Shown: positions 19,061 to 28,341, numbered from the stretch's first letter. The stretch is 64,000 nt of DNA from Phycisphaeraceae bacterium (GCA_019636735.1 JAHBWY010000004.1:124001-188000); one strand, 5' to 3'. Notes: a model not told the origin generated them from the letters alone. A program made the numbers and translations.

Positions 19061-19857
19061 GCCAAGGTGGATTGAAGCGACCTCGCTGGAGAGTCCTGAT
19101 CGCGATTGTGGTCGGGACACCGGTGCTCGCCTTCGGCGCGTGGACGGCGCTCGAGTGGTGGGATCATCGGAGCAGGCATGTTGAACTCCCGCCGCCGCCC
19201 CCGACCCATCCACCCCGCCTCGTCCTCGAGCCGGCATCGGTCGATCTCGGGCGCATCTCCCAGTGCGACGGGCTCGTTCGTATCAAGGGGACGATTCGCA
19301 ACGACTCCGATCAGCCCACGCTGCTCGATGACTGGATTCCAAGCTGCGGATGCACCGGACCGCGTGGTCTGGTTCGGGGCACCACCATCGCGCCCGGCGA
19401 GTCGCTCGACTTCGAACTCCTGAGCGACTCATGGGCCACCCCGGGTGAGAAGCGCTACACGCTCGACTTCCGCGAGCGCCACGCTGACGGACTGGTGCGC
19501 TTTGAGATCCGGTACATCGTCGAGAGCCCGCTTCACACCGATTCGAACTTCCTCACGCGCATCATCGATGAGGTCTCGCCCCTGGTGGTCAAGTCGCGTG
19601 ACAATCGGCCCTTCAGGATTCTCTCTTTGGAGCCGCCGCTGGCCGAGATCGACTCCTCTGAGGTGGCCAGCGCGCACACGCTTCGACTCGTTTGGCGTCG
19701 GGTTGATCTGGAACTTGGCGACGGTTGGACGGAGCAGGAGCTCAAGATCCACACCGACCGCGAGGATTGCCCGACGCTGTCGGTCAGGCTCGAGTCAGGT
19801 CTGCCTGACGGCGTCGCTGAGATCATTCCCTATCAGCCGGTGCCTGTCCCGCAGTGA
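19057..19857 (+). CDS. DUF1573-domain membrane-anchored protein
   Basis: A 266-residue protein with one N-terminal membrane segment (about 13-35) and a proline-rich linker (PPPPPTHPP). The extracytoplasmic part begins with an immunoglobulin-like DUF1573 domain: VDLGRISQCDGLVRIKG, then DWIPSCGCTGPRG with the hallmark CGCT. A second beta-rich segment follows to the C-terminus. Function is unknown; planctomycetes have many copies. Coupled translation with the RidA-like gene is seen from the ATGA overlap. Its 3' end is 7 nt from the convergent kinase gene, so the two genes must share termination signals. Confidence 0.85.
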   Translation: MSQGGLKRPRWRVLIAIVVGTPVLAFGAWTALEWWDHRSRHVELPPPPPTHPPRLVLEPASVDLGRISQCDGLVRIKGTIRNDSDQPTLLDDWIPSCGCTGPRGLVRGTTIAPGESLDFELLSDSWATPGEKRYTLDFRERHADGLVRFEIRYIVESPLHTDSNFLTRIIDEVSPLVVKSRDNRPFRILSLEPPLAEIDSSEVASAHTLRLVWRRVDLELGDGWTEQELKIHTDREDCPTLSVRLESGLPDGVAEIIPYQPVPVPQ

Positions 19858-19864
19858 TCGCGGA

Positions 19865-21268
19865 TCAGCCGCTCGGCCGCAGCAGAAGCGCCACGATGAC
19901 CACGACTGCAAGCACCAGCAGAGTGCTGAGGGTGATGACCAGCGCGGACGATGGCCCGCCGCTATGCCGCACTCGCGTCGGTTCGAGAGCGGCAGGTACC
20001 GCCGCGGGAATGGCGCCGAGGTCGAGCGCCGGCTTGGCATGCAGTGGCGGCATCCCCTTCGTGACTGCATCGAGGTCTTCGAGAAGCTCCGCGGCGCTGT
20101 GGTAGCGATCACGCGGGTTCTTCGCGAGCATCATTTCGATAATCTGCGCGGTGCCGCCAGTGAGCTGCGGGTTCACATGGTCCGGCGGGACGAGTTCCGC
20201 CTTCAGGTGCTTGTGCATCACCTCGGAGGGGTTCTTTCCTTCAAAGGGAAGGCGACCCGTGACCATGTGATAGAAGGTCGCGCCGAGGCCGTAGATGTCC
20301 GCGGGCGGTCCGATGTCCACCTGTCCCCGGACCTGCTCCGGTGAGATGTAGTAGGGCGTGCCATAAGCCTTGCCCGCCTCGGCTTCAGCGGCTTCCTTGT
20401 CGCTGACCGCCCGCGCGAGGCCGAGGTCGGCCAGTTTCACCACGCCGGAACGGCTCAGCATGATGTTCTTCGGCTTGATGTCGCGGTGGATGAAGCCCTG
20501 CGCATGGGCGTGCTTCAGAGCCATCGCGACCTGCCGGACGATTTCGATCGCGTCGGACTCCTTGAAGCGCTTGTGCCGGACGAGGCGGTCGTAGACCGTC
20601 TCGCCGTCGACATACTCCATCACGAAGAAGTGGCTGTCGCCCGCCTGGCCGACATCGTACGCCTGCACCACATGCTGGTCGTTCAGCCTCGCCGCCGCCC
20701 GGCCCTCCTTGTAGAAGCGCTCGATGAACTTGGGATCATTCGAGAACTTCTTGGGAAGGAGCTTGATCGCCACCAGGCGATCGAGGCTCAACTGCTTGGC
20801 GAGGTACACGGTGGCCATTGCACCAGCGCCGAGCTTGCGAATGACTTTGTAGCCGGGCAAGCGCTGCTGGCTGCGCTCCGCTTCGAGTTCGCCGCGAAGT
20901 CGATCGAGCTGGCTGCGCGTCACGAAGGCGCGGTCGATCAGGAGATCGGAGAGAGCGCTGCCGGGGTTCTGCTTCTGAAGATCGCGGCACGCTTCGACTT
21001 CTTCGGAAGCGGCGAGTCCGCGATCGACCACGATCTTGCCGAGGAGCGTCTCGAAGCCGCTCGAGCGGGAGCCTTCACCGGAACCTGTCCCTCCCATGCT
21101 GCCTGACATGCTTCCCGCTGCAGGTGGCGTGGACGCGGGCGCATCACCGGACTCTGCTCGGCTCCCGGCGGCACCGGAGTCGGGACGCCGTTCCGACGAA
21201 GAAGTGCTTCGCTCCCCCGGAGCGCGCGTGCGCGGCTGCGGATCGTCGGATGTGTTGGGTGGACTCAC
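19865..21268 (-). CDS. membrane-anchored Ser/Thr protein kinase with an N-terminal GspE-N-like segment
   Basis: A 467-residue kinase of the bacterial Hanks type. Residues 1-70 are Ser/Pro/Gly-rich and probably disordered. Residues 72-128 contain two copies of an 'LGxxLxxRGxxxxxxL' pattern (LLGKIVVDRGLAASEEV and LSDLLIDRAFVTRSQLDRL), which looks like the N-terminal domain of type II secretion ATPases. The kinase domain follows with glycine loop LGAGAMATVYLAK, K169, catalytic D263 in HRDIKPKNIML, DLG in place of DFG, and GTPYYISPEQ. One membrane helix lies at about 444-464 with almost nothing outside, so it has no external sensor. It is divergent from the heptosyltransferase gene. Confidence 0.92.
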   Translation of the reverse strand: MSPPNTSDDPQPRTRAPGERSTSSSERRPDSGAAGSRAESGDAPASTPPAAGSMSGSMGGTGSGEGSRSSGFETLLGKIVVDRGLAASEEVEACRDLQKQNPGSALSDLLIDRAFVTRSQLDRLRGELEAERSQQRLPGYKVIRKLGAGAMATVYLAKQLSLDRLVAIKLLPKKFSNDPKFIERFYKEGRAAARLNDQHVVQAYDVGQAGDSHFFVMEYVDGETVYDRLVRHKRFKESDAIEIVRQVAMALKHAHAQGFIHRDIKPKNIMLSRSGVVKLADLGLARAVSDKEAAEAEAGKAYGTPYYISPEQVRGQVDIGPPADIYGLGATFYHMVTGRLPFEGKNPSEVMHKHLKAELVPPDHVNPQLTGGTAQIIEMMLAKNPRDRYHSAAELLEDLDAVTKGMPPLHAKPALDLGAIPAAVPAALEPTRVRHSGGPSSALVITLSTLLVLAVVVIVALLLRPSG

Positions 21269-21330
21269 GGCAACTCTTCAGGCAACGGGGACTGCGGAGA
21301 GATTCAACTATACTTTCCTTCGCTGCCAAG

Positions 21331-22401
21331 ATGCGAACGGAGCCGCGACGGATCCTTCTCCTCCGCCCGAGCGCTCTCGGCGATGTCTGCCGAACGGCGC
21401 CGGTCCTCGCCTCGCTGCGAGCCCACTGGCCTCGGGCGCATATTGACTGGCTGGTTCAGGATTCGTTCGCCGACGCGGTGCGGTCTCATCCTTCCCTGAA
21501 TGAAGTTGTCCTCTTTCGCAGGCAGGGGTTTCGCGGACCTTGGCGGCCCCGGGTGGCATGGAACCTCACGCGCTGGCTTTTCGACCTGCGGAAGCGCAAG
21601 TATGACCTTGTCTTCGACCTCCAGGGGCTCGGGCGAAGCGGACTCTTTGCGCTCTTCACTCTGGCGCCGTGGCGCGTCGGGTTCAGGGACGCGCGGGAGT
21701 TGGGATGGCTTGGTGTCAATGTGCATGTGGAGCGAGGCGAGCGAAGGCACACGGTCGACCAGATGCTGCACCTCGTCGAGTCGCAGGGTGTGCGCCGGGT
21801 CGCCGACCTTCGCCTGCATCCGCCGCCGGAGCGGGTGGAATCGTGGCACGCCCTGCGTCGGGATCTTTCGCTTCAAGGTCCATTCGCAGTCCTTGCACCG
21901 ACGAGTCGATGGCGCTGCAAGCAGTGGCCCGCGGAGCGGTGGGCGGAGTTGGCGAGTCGGGTGTTGGCCCGCGGAGGCGTGGAGCGTGTCGTCGTAGTGG
22001 GTGCTCCTGGTGAGGAAGCGCAGACGCGCTGGGCTCGCGATGTGGAACAGTGCGTCGATCTCTGCGGTCGGCTGCGCGTGGGCGAGACCATGGCGGTCAT
22101 TCAGGATGCGGCGGTGCTCGTCGCGAATGACTCCGCGCCGCTGCACATGGCGGTCGGTCTAGGCACGCCCTATGTCGGTCTCTTCGGTCCCACTGACCCG
22201 GAGCGCGTCGGACCCTACCGCGGCGAGCGATGGGTGGTGCGGGCGTCGCTTGATGCGGATGAGCGCCGACGCAGCTACCGCGCGCTCGGTGATGATGATT
22301 CGATCATGCGGCGGATCGAGGCGGCCGAGGTCTTCGAGCGGCTTGCGCAGGCCATGGAATCGAGAGCGTGGTTCTTGCGCGTGGCGGAGGGAGTCGAGTG
22401 A
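21331..22401 (+). CDS. glycosyltransferase family 9 (heptosyltransferase-like)
   Basis: A 356-residue GT-B enzyme. The N half begins RILLLRPSALGDVCRTAPVL, the hallmark of ADP-heptose:LPS heptosyltransferases, and DLVFDLQGLGRSG follows. The C half has LAPTSRWRCKQWPAERWAEL and the donor-binding motif ANDSAPLHMAVGLGTPYVGLFGPTDP split over residues near 275-300. It should add heptose to the LPS core at the inner membrane. The start MRTEPRR lies 62 nt from the divergent kinase gene, and a TATACT at 21309-21314 could be its -10 box. It heads the maf-lpxK-hldE unit and overlaps maf by GTGA. Confidence 0.92.
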   Translation: MRTEPRRILLLRPSALGDVCRTAPVLASLRAHWPRAHIDWLVQDSFADAVRSHPSLNEVVLFRRQGFRGPWRPRVAWNLTRWLFDLRKRKYDLVFDLQGLGRSGLFALFTLAPWRVGFRDARELGWLGVNVHVERGERRHTVDQMLHLVESQGVRRVADLRLHPPPERVESWHALRRDLSLQGPFAVLAPTSRWRCKQWPAERWAELASRVLARGGVERVVVVGAPGEEAQTRWARDVEQCVDLCGRLRVGETMAVIQDAAVLVANDSAPLHMAVGLGTPYVGLFGPTDPERVGPYRGERWVVRASLDADERRRSYRALGDDDSIMRRIEAAEVFERLAQAMESRAWFLRVAEGVE

Positions 22402-23027
22402 GTCGTCCGAAGGTCATCCTCGCGAGCGCGAGCCCGAGGCGCAAGCTGCTTCTTGAATCGATCGGCGCGGAGGTTCGCGTCATGCCGCCCGCGATCGACG
22501 ATGCGATGGCGCCGATTTCAGAGCGAGCGGTCTCGCGCCTGGTTGAGGCGTTGGCCTGGTTCAAGGCAGCGCAGGTGCTCGGCGAGGGCGCGATGGGTGA
22601 AGCAGAGCAGGGGGCGCAGTGGCTCGTGGCCGCGGACACGATCTGCGTGGTGGATGGTCGACGCCTCGGGAAGCCTGCATCCGCCGACGAAGCGGCCGCC
22701 ATGATCAAGGCGATGGCCGGGCGCCGACACGAGGTGATCACCGGCGTCGCGCTCGTGGCGCTCCCCGGGCACTCGCGTCGCATCTTTCACGATCGATCCG
22801 AGGTCATCATCGGCGAGATCAGTGACGCGCACCTTCGTGAACATCTTGAACAGGATGGGTGGCGCGGGCGAGCGGGTGGTTACAACTTCGCCGAGGTGCG
22901 TGATCGGGGCTGGCCGATCTCCTGCCAGGGTGATCCTTCGACGGTCATGGGACTGCCGCTTCGGTTGCTTGAACCGATGCTGAGTGCGGCGCCTCGCCGG
23001 AACTTCGACGCGGGACGGAGCGCGTGA
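22398..23027 (+). CDS. maf: Maf-family nucleoside triphosphate pyrophosphatase
   Basis: A 209-residue protein of the Maf/HAM1-like fold. Motifs are LASASPRRKLLLE at the N-terminus, AADTICVVDG in the middle and GDPSTVMGLPL near the C-terminus. Maf proteins hydrolyse dTTP, UTP or modified nucleotides; which one is not clear here. The GTG start overlaps the preceding stop (GTGA at 22398-22401), and the gene overlaps lpxK in the same way, so it belongs to an envelope operon although its known role is nucleotide quality control. Confidence 0.92.
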   Translation: MSRPKVILASASPRRKLLLESIGAEVRVMPPAIDDAMAPISERAVSRLVEALAWFKAAQVLGEGAMGEAEQGAQWLVAADTICVVDGRRLGKPASADEAAAMIKAMAGRRHEVITGVALVALPGHSRRIFHDRSEVIIGEISDAHLREHLEQDGWRGRAGGYNFAEVRDRGWPISCQGDPSTVMGLPLRLLEPMLSAAPRRNFDAGRSA

Positions 23028-24070
23028 CTCACGGAGCGTCCGCTCGGCCGTGGCTTGCGCCGCTCGGGTGGGCCTATGGCGCAGCGGTCGAAGTCGCGCG
23101 GCGATGGCGGCAGTCCATCGGCGGTGTCACGCGATTGGACATTCCCGTGGTGAGCGTGGGCAATCTCACCGTCGGGGGGACTGGCAAGGGGCCCGTGGTG
23201 CGTTGGGTGGTTGAGCGCCTCATGGCGCGCGGGGCGCATCCCGCGATCGCGCTGCGCGGCTATCGCGCCGGGCCGCAGGGAAGTGACGAAGCGCTTGAAC
23301 ACGCCGAGCTTCTCCCGGGTGTGCCGCTGTCGGTCGGCGCCGATCGGATCCGCGCGATCGGCGAAGTGCGCAGCGCGCATCGGGAGATTGACTGCGTGGT
23401 CCTCGATGATGGCTTTCAACATTGGCGCCTGGCGCGGGACCTTGACCTTGTGCTCATTGATGCGACGAGGCCGGGACTCGACGAAGCGATGCTTCCCGCT
23501 GGCTCCCGCCGCGAGTGGCGCTCCGCCCTTCGCCGTGCCGACGGGGTGATCGTCACCCGCGCGGAGCGCGTCGATGAGGAACTCGCCCTGCGGATCCTGA
23601 AGCGGCACGGGCGGGAGCCGCTTGCGTGGTGTCATCACGCCTGGAGCGTGGTGCGCGTGTTCGACCGTGGCGTGGAGAGCCGCGAAGGCTCGGAGTGGTT
23701 CGCAGGCCGTCGCGTGGGGCTTGTGGCTGGCATCGGGAATCCTGAGGCGTTCATGGGGCAAGTGACTTCGGCGGGTGCGAAAGCGCAGTGGCTTCTTCGC
23801 GGCCGCGATCATGCGGCGTTCGACGAGGCTTCCGTGAAGGTCATCCTCCGCGCCGCGGATGAGGCGAAGGTCGACGCGATCGTCACCACGCTCAAGGATT
23901 GGGTGAAGCTTGGACCGCTTCTCCTGCGCCGCGCAGGGGAAGCGGGCGCCGGCCTGCGTCCTCTTGCAGTCCCCATCGCCGAGGTGAAGTTCATCTCCGG
24001 GGAGTCAACGGTCATCGATCGGATCCACGCGGTCCTCCGAGGACGCGGGAGCGCCGGCCGCGGCGAGTAG
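23024..24070 (+). CDS. lpxK: tetraacyldisaccharide 4'-kinase
   Basis: A 348-residue inner-membrane-associated kinase that phosphorylates the 4' position of the lipid A disaccharide, a late step of lipid A synthesis. The P-loop is in SVGNLTVGGTGKGP (residues 44-57), the conserved DDGFQHW lies near residue 127, and TTLKDWVKL in the C part matches the family. The GTG start overlaps maf (GTGA at 23024-23027). It is followed closely by hldE. Presence of lpxK argues for a Gram-negative outer membrane with lipid A. The other lpx genes are not in this window. Confidence 0.95.
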   Translation: MTHGASARPWLAPLGWAYGAAVEVARRWRQSIGGVTRLDIPVVSVGNLTVGGTGKGPVVRWVVERLMARGAHPAIALRGYRAGPQGSDEALEHAELLPGVPLSVGADRIRAIGEVRSAHREIDCVVLDDGFQHWRLARDLDLVLIDATRPGLDEAMLPAGSRREWRSALRRADGVIVTRAERVDEELALRILKRHGREPLAWCHHAWSVVRVFDRGVESREGSEWFAGRRVGLVAGIGNPEAFMGQVTSAGAKAQWLLRGRDHAAFDEASVKVILRAADEAKVDAIVTTLKDWVKLGPLLLRRAGEAGAGLRPLAVPIAEVKFISGESTVIDRIHAVLRGRGSAGRGE

Positions 24071-24079
24071 ACTGCGTTG

Positions 24080-25612
24080 GTGAGCGATCTTCACACCTCG
24101 CTGCTTGAGCACCTCGAGCGCTTCACGACCTTCCGCGCGCTGGTGGTGGGGGACTTCATGCTCGACCAGGTGCTGGCCGGCGCCGCGGAGCGCCTGAGCC
24201 CCGACGCGCCGGTGCCCGTGATTGCGGCGAGCGAAGAGGAGATGCGCTCTCAGCCCGGTGGCGCCGCAGGCGTCGCCGCCTGTCTCAAGGCGATGGGCGG
24301 CGAAGTGCGCTGCGCCGGTGTGCGCGGGCGCGACGCAGCGGGCGAGCGTCTCGTCGATCTTCTTCGTGCGGCGGGGTGCGACGCCTCGTTGATCCTGCCC
24401 GATCCGTCGCGACCGACGACGGTGAAGCGCAGCATCGTCGGCCTTGCCCAGCATCGTCACCCGCAGAAGATGTTCAGACTCGACTTCGAGTCGCGGGCGC
24501 CGCTCTCGGCCGACTTGAGTGAGGCGCTGCTCCATGGCATTGAGAAGGTGCTGCACGAGGTCGACATCGTCTGTCTTGAGGACTACGACAAGGGTGTCTG
24601 CACGGAGCCCTTTTGCCGGCGACTCGTGGCGCTCTGCCGAGCCGCCGGTCGGCCGATCCTGGTCGACCCCGCCGCGATCCGCGACTACGGTCGCTATCGC
24701 GGCGCGACTGCCATCACGCCGAATCGCACCGAGGCGGAGCTGGCGACCGGTTCTGTCGTGCCGCGAGACTTCGACGCCGCAACCACGGGTGCCCTCGCCG
24801 GAACGCTGCTTGAGCGCCATGACTTCGATGCCGTGGTGCTGACACTCGACCGTCACGGAGCGCTGCTGCTTGAGCGTGGTGGTGCGCCGATTCATGTGCC
24901 GACTGTGGCGCGGACCATTTACGATGTGACCGGCGCGGGTGACATGGTGCTCGCGGCGCTCGCCTGCGCGGTCGCCCAGCAGGTGCCGTGGCCCGAAGCG
25001 GTGGCCTTCGCGAACGCGGCGGCGGGGCTTGAGGTGGAAGTCTTCGGAGCCCAGCCGATTCCGCTGCCGCGCGTGCGCCGCAGCGTCTTTGAACTGGCTC
25101 GCGGCTATTCAGGCAAGGTGCGCACCCTCGATGACGCGGCGGCGGAGTGCGAACTCTGGCGCGCGGATGGTCGCCGCGTGGTGCTGACCAACGGGTGCTT
25201 CGATCTGCTTCATGCGGGGCATGTCGCCTCGCTTCGCGGGGCGAAGGCGATGGGCGATGTGCTCGTGGTCGGTGTGAATGTCGATGCGCAGGTCCTTCGC
25301 ATGAAGGGTGAAGGGCGCCCTGTGGCGCCGCTCGCCGAGCGCATGGAGATGCTCGAAGCGCTGAGTTGTGTCGACCTCGTGGTGCCTTTCGTGGAGCCGA
25401 CGGCGGAGGTGCTCCTGCGCCGACTGCGTCCGGACACCTACGCCAAGGGCGGTGACTATCGACCGGAGACGCTCAACGAGTGGCCGGTGCTGCGCGAGCT
25501 GGGCATCGAGGTGCGCCTCGTGCCATCGCGACCTGGAGTCAGCACGACGACGATCATCGATCGCATTCTCCAGGGTCATGTGGCGGCGTCCGAGAAGGCG
25601 GCACGGGGCTGA
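24080..25612 (+). CDS. hldE: bifunctional heptose-7-phosphate kinase / heptose-1-phosphate adenylyltransferase
   Basis: A 510-residue two-domain enzyme of ADP-heptose synthesis. The N domain is a PfkB-type kinase with GAAGVAACLKAMGG and the catalytic GAGDMVLAALA near residue 285. The C domain, from about 365, is a nucleotidyltransferase with VLTNGCFDLLHAGHVASL and the later KGGDYRPETLNE. It makes D-glycero-beta-D-manno-heptose-1-phosphate and then its ADP form, the donor for the heptosyltransferase at the head of this operon. The GTG at 24080 is preferred over a TTG one codon earlier. Fusion of both domains is the usual E. coli form. Confidence 0.95.
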   Translation: MSDLHTSLLEHLERFTTFRALVVGDFMLDQVLAGAAERLSPDAPVPVIAASEEEMRSQPGGAAGVAACLKAMGGEVRCAGVRGRDAAGERLVDLLRAAGCDASLILPDPSRPTTVKRSIVGLAQHRHPQKMFRLDFESRAPLSADLSEALLHGIEKVLHEVDIVCLEDYDKGVCTEPFCRRLVALCRAAGRPILVDPAAIRDYGRYRGATAITPNRTEAELATGSVVPRDFDAATTGALAGTLLERHDFDAVVLTLDRHGALLLERGGAPIHVPTVARTIYDVTGAGDMVLAALACAVAQQVPWPEAVAFANAAAGLEVEVFGAQPIPLPRVRRSVFELARGYSGKVRTLDDAAAECELWRADGRRVVLTNGCFDLLHAGHVASLRGAKAMGDVLVVGVNVDAQVLRMKGEGRPVAPLAERMEMLEALSCVDLVVPFVEPTAEVLLRRLRPDTYAKGGDYRPETLNEWPVLRELGIEVRLVPSRPGVSTTTIIDRILQGHVAASEKAARG

Positions 25613-25765
25613 TGCCCGCGCTCGATTCTTGGTCGCCGCATCAGGTCATTCGGTGTGGATGGATTGCGCCGAGCGAAACTTGAAGAAGTGGTGGACGGGG
25701 CTTCAGGCCGGGGTATGACTCTGGTGGACCAGCGGTGTTCCATCGTCGCTGGCCATGAGGTTGCC

Positions 25766-26188
25766 ATGAAGTCAAAGATCCGTCTCGAAGCTGGTGCACT
25801 TCCGCATGGTCCACATGGTCGCTGCGTCTCCGAAGACACTCCGTCGCGCGCCAAGCGTCCTGGAGCCTGCGTGGTCGGCGCCATCGCGATGACGGTGGTC
25901 GCAGGGTGCTCCGCGCCGACTTCGCAACCCGTGGGCGCCTTTGTAGGGGCCGGAGCAGGTCCACTCGTCCTTCCGGCCGCGAGCGATCCTGCGCAGGCGG
26001 AGGAGATGGAGCTCGCGCTGGCACGCTATGACGGTCGACTCGACTGGACGCTCGGCGCACCCGCGCCGATGCTCGGCGACAGCGATGTCACCTTCACAAC
26101 GATCCTCGATCAGCAATTCACATGGAATGGTCGCGTCTACGACAGCTACACGAACACGCGTCGCACCTGGCGTCGAAGCGGAAGCTGA
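25766..26188 (+). CDS. small predicted lipoprotein of unknown function
   Basis: A 140-residue protein if the ATG at 25766 (with GAGG upstream) is used. A hydrophobic stretch ending AMTVVAGC forms a lipobox, so the mature protein would begin at that Cys and be lipid-anchored; the region before the hydrophobic core is unusually long for a signal peptide, so a later start is possible. The mature part is short, with LARYDGRLDWTLGAPAPM and an Asn/Thr/Tyr-rich end (WNGRVYDSYTNTRRTW). I do not recognise a family. The ORF is open further upstream but without coding character. Confidence 0.5.
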   Translation: MKSKIRLEAGALPHGPHGRCVSEDTPSRAKRPGACVVGAIAMTVVAGCSAPTSQPVGAFVGAGAGPLVLPAASDPAQAEEMELALARYDGRLDWTLGAPAPMLGDSDVTFTTILDQQFTWNGRVYDSYTNTRRTWRRSGS

Positions 26189-26463
26189 CGCTTGCAGCGC
26201 GTGCTGGGCTTCAGTGTCCTCACGGCGGCTCGTGGTGACGGTGACGAGACGATTCGCGCATCACGCCCACTACAGTCCGGCGGATGAATGTCAAGAGCCC
26301 TCTTGAAGAAAGCGGGCATGCTGATCTTCTGTGAGCAAGTTGAGGTTCGGCGCGGAAAGTGATCTTCACTCTTGACGCGCCCCCACGAGCGCTCTCATAC
26401 TGGCGAGCCGGGCCGCGGTGCCTCTTCCGCAGTCGATTCCTGAGGACCTCTCGAGGATCGCCG

Positions 26464-26778
26464 ATGTCCACCACCACCACCACGAAGCGCGAAGTCACCG
26501 AGCGGGTCGCGCGAAAGACGGGCGTGCACCGAGATGAGGTGAGGAAGGTCGTTCAGGCCTTCCTTGATGAGCTCATCGAGGAGTTGGCCCATGGCCATCG
26601 TCTGGAGTTCCGCGACTTCGGAGTCTTCGATGTCCGCACGCGCGCGTCGCGCGTCGCGCAGAATCCGAAGACGCTGGTACAGGTCGCGGTGCCCTCGCGA
26701 CGGGTGGTGCGTTTCAAGGCCGGTCGGCTGATGCGGGATCGCGTGGAGACACCGCCTGCGGCGGTCGGGCGACGCTGA
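26464..26778 (+). CDS. HU/IHF-family DNA-binding protein
   Basis: A 104-residue nucleoid protein. The dimerisation helices (TERVARKTGVHRDEVRKVVQ and FLDELIEELAHG) are followed by LEFRDFGVFDVRTRASRVAQNP, which has the family's F-x-x-F-G-x-F-x-x block and the conserved Arg-x-x-Asn-Pro at the tip of the DNA-binding arm. The second arm strand is VRFKAGRLM. The Ala/Arg tail after it is short. The start MSTTTTTK has GAGG about 8 nt before it. It lies 75 nt before dnaB and could be co-transcribed with it. HU or IHF-like status cannot be decided from this alone. Confidence 0.92.
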   Translation: MSTTTTTKREVTERVARKTGVHRDEVRKVVQAFLDELIEELAHGHRLEFRDFGVFDVRTRASRVAQNPKTLVQVAVPSRRVVRFKAGRLMRDRVETPPAAVGRR

Positions 26779-26853
26779 TCTGAGCGAGCCGTGGATGCGT
26801 GGAGGGCTCGGCGGTGACGCCGGGCGGTTGGGTCGTCGAAATCTTCGAGGAGC

Positions 26854-28341
26854 ATGGATGCCATGGAGCAGGTGACCACCCGGCGTTCCCGCGGGCGCGA
26901 TCAACGGCTGGTGATTGATGAGCAGGCGCTTGGACGCCTGTACGGGGCTCTTCCGCCACAGGCGAGCGAAGCGGAGGCGAGTCTTCTCGGGGCCATCTTC
27001 ATCTCGCCCTCCGTCATGGGCGATGTTCTTCAGGTGCTGCGAAGCGGCGCCGACTTCTCGCGCCCGGTCCATGCCGCCATCTTCGACGCGATGGTGGAGA
27101 TCTACGAGCGCACGGCGACCATGGACATTGTCCTTCTCGCCGAGAAGCTGCGGACCCTGGGCACGCTCGACCATGTCGGCGGCATCGACTATCTCAAGGA
27201 GCTCGCCGAGTGCTCGCCCACCGCATCGCATGCGATGGAGCACGCGCGGTTGGTGCGCGACAAGGCCATTGTCCGCGAGCTCATCTCCGCTTCGGTGGAA
27301 ACGCTTCACTCGGCGCATCAAGGGGACCTTCCCGCCGACGAGGTCCTGCAGTCGGCGGAGGCGCGCATCTTTCAGATTGCGCAGCGGCGCGAAACGCGCC
27401 TCGCCGCCTCGCTTCACGAGCTTCTCCAGGAGACGCTCGAGGTCATCGATCGCTCGGCGGGCCTTGCGCTCACGGGAGTGGGAAGCGGCTTCGCCCAGCT
27501 CGATGAGATGACGAGCGGCTTTCAGCCGGGAGAATTGATCATCCTTGCGGCTCGGCCCTCGATGGGCAAGACCGCGCTCGCCCTGAACCTCATCGAGGCG
27601 ATCGCTTCGCAGGGGCGGCCGGTGGTCCTCTTCAGCCTGGAAATGGGGCGCCAGCAACTTGTGCAGCGACTGCTCTGCGCCAAGGGCGGCATTGACAGCC
27701 AGCGGTTGCGCCGCAGCCGGCTCAATGGCGATGATCGTCATGCCCTTCACATCGCCTGCGATCAGTTGAGCACGCTGCCGATTCACCTTGACGACACGCC
27801 GGCGCTCACGCTGCTCCAGCTTCGCTCCAAGGCGCGGCGCCTGAAGGAAAAGTCGAAGATCGAGGCGATTGCCATCGACTATCTCCAGCTCATGAGTTCC
27901 GGAACGCGCAACGAGAGCCGGCAGCTCGAGATCAGCGAAATCAGCCGAGGGGTGAAGGCGATGGCGCGTGAACTCAATGTGCCGGTCATCTGCCTGAGCC
28001 AGCTCAACCGCGCGAGCGAGACGCGGACCGGACATCGCCCGTTGATGAGCGATCTCCGCGAATCAGGATCGATCGAGCAGGACGCCGATGTGGTGATGAT
28101 GCTCCACCGTGAGGCCTACTACCACGGCAGCGACGAGAAGTGGCTCGCCGAGAACGAGGACAAGAAGAACCTTGCCGAGCTCATTCTCGCCAAGCAGCGC
28201 AATGGCCCTACGGGCACTGTGCAACTCGTCTGGGAGTCGCGCTTCCAGCGCTTCAGGGATTTCATCGATGCCTCGGCGCCGGGTGGCTACGACGACGGCG
28301 GCGATCGCAGCCTCGACGACTACGGCATTCCCGGCGGGTGA
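26854..28341 (+). CDS. dnaB: replicative DNA helicase DnaB
   Basis: A 495-residue hexameric helicase that unwinds DNA ahead of the replication fork. The N-terminal domain (about 30-140) begins with LPPQASEAEASLLGAI, the usual family opening. After a linker, the RecA-like domain has Walker A ARPSMGKTALALNL near residue 235, IAIDYLQLM (Walker B), LSQLNRASE (motif H3) and LRESGSIEQDADVV. No intein is present. The end is Asp/Gly-rich (GGYDDGGDRSLDDYG). The start is preceded by GAGGAGC. The gene follows the HU-like gene on the same strand. Confidence 0.97.
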   Translation: MDAMEQVTTRRSRGRDQRLVIDEQALGRLYGALPPQASEAEASLLGAIFISPSVMGDVLQVLRSGADFSRPVHAAIFDAMVEIYERTATMDIVLLAEKLRTLGTLDHVGGIDYLKELAECSPTASHAMEHARLVRDKAIVRELISASVETLHSAHQGDLPADEVLQSAEARIFQIAQRRETRLAASLHELLQETLEVIDRSAGLALTGVGSGFAQLDEMTSGFQPGELIILAARPSMGKTALALNLIEAIASQGRPVVLFSLEMGRQQLVQRLLCAKGGIDSQRLRRSRLNGDDRHALHIACDQLSTLPIHLDDTPALTLLQLRSKARRLKEKSKIEAIAIDYLQLMSSGTRNESRQLEISEISRGVKAMARELNVPVICLSQLNRASETRTGHRPLMSDLRESGSIEQDADVVMMLHREAYYHGSDEKWLAENEDKKNLAELILAKQRNGPTGTVQLVWESRFQRFRDFIDASAPGGYDDGGDRSLDDYGIPGG

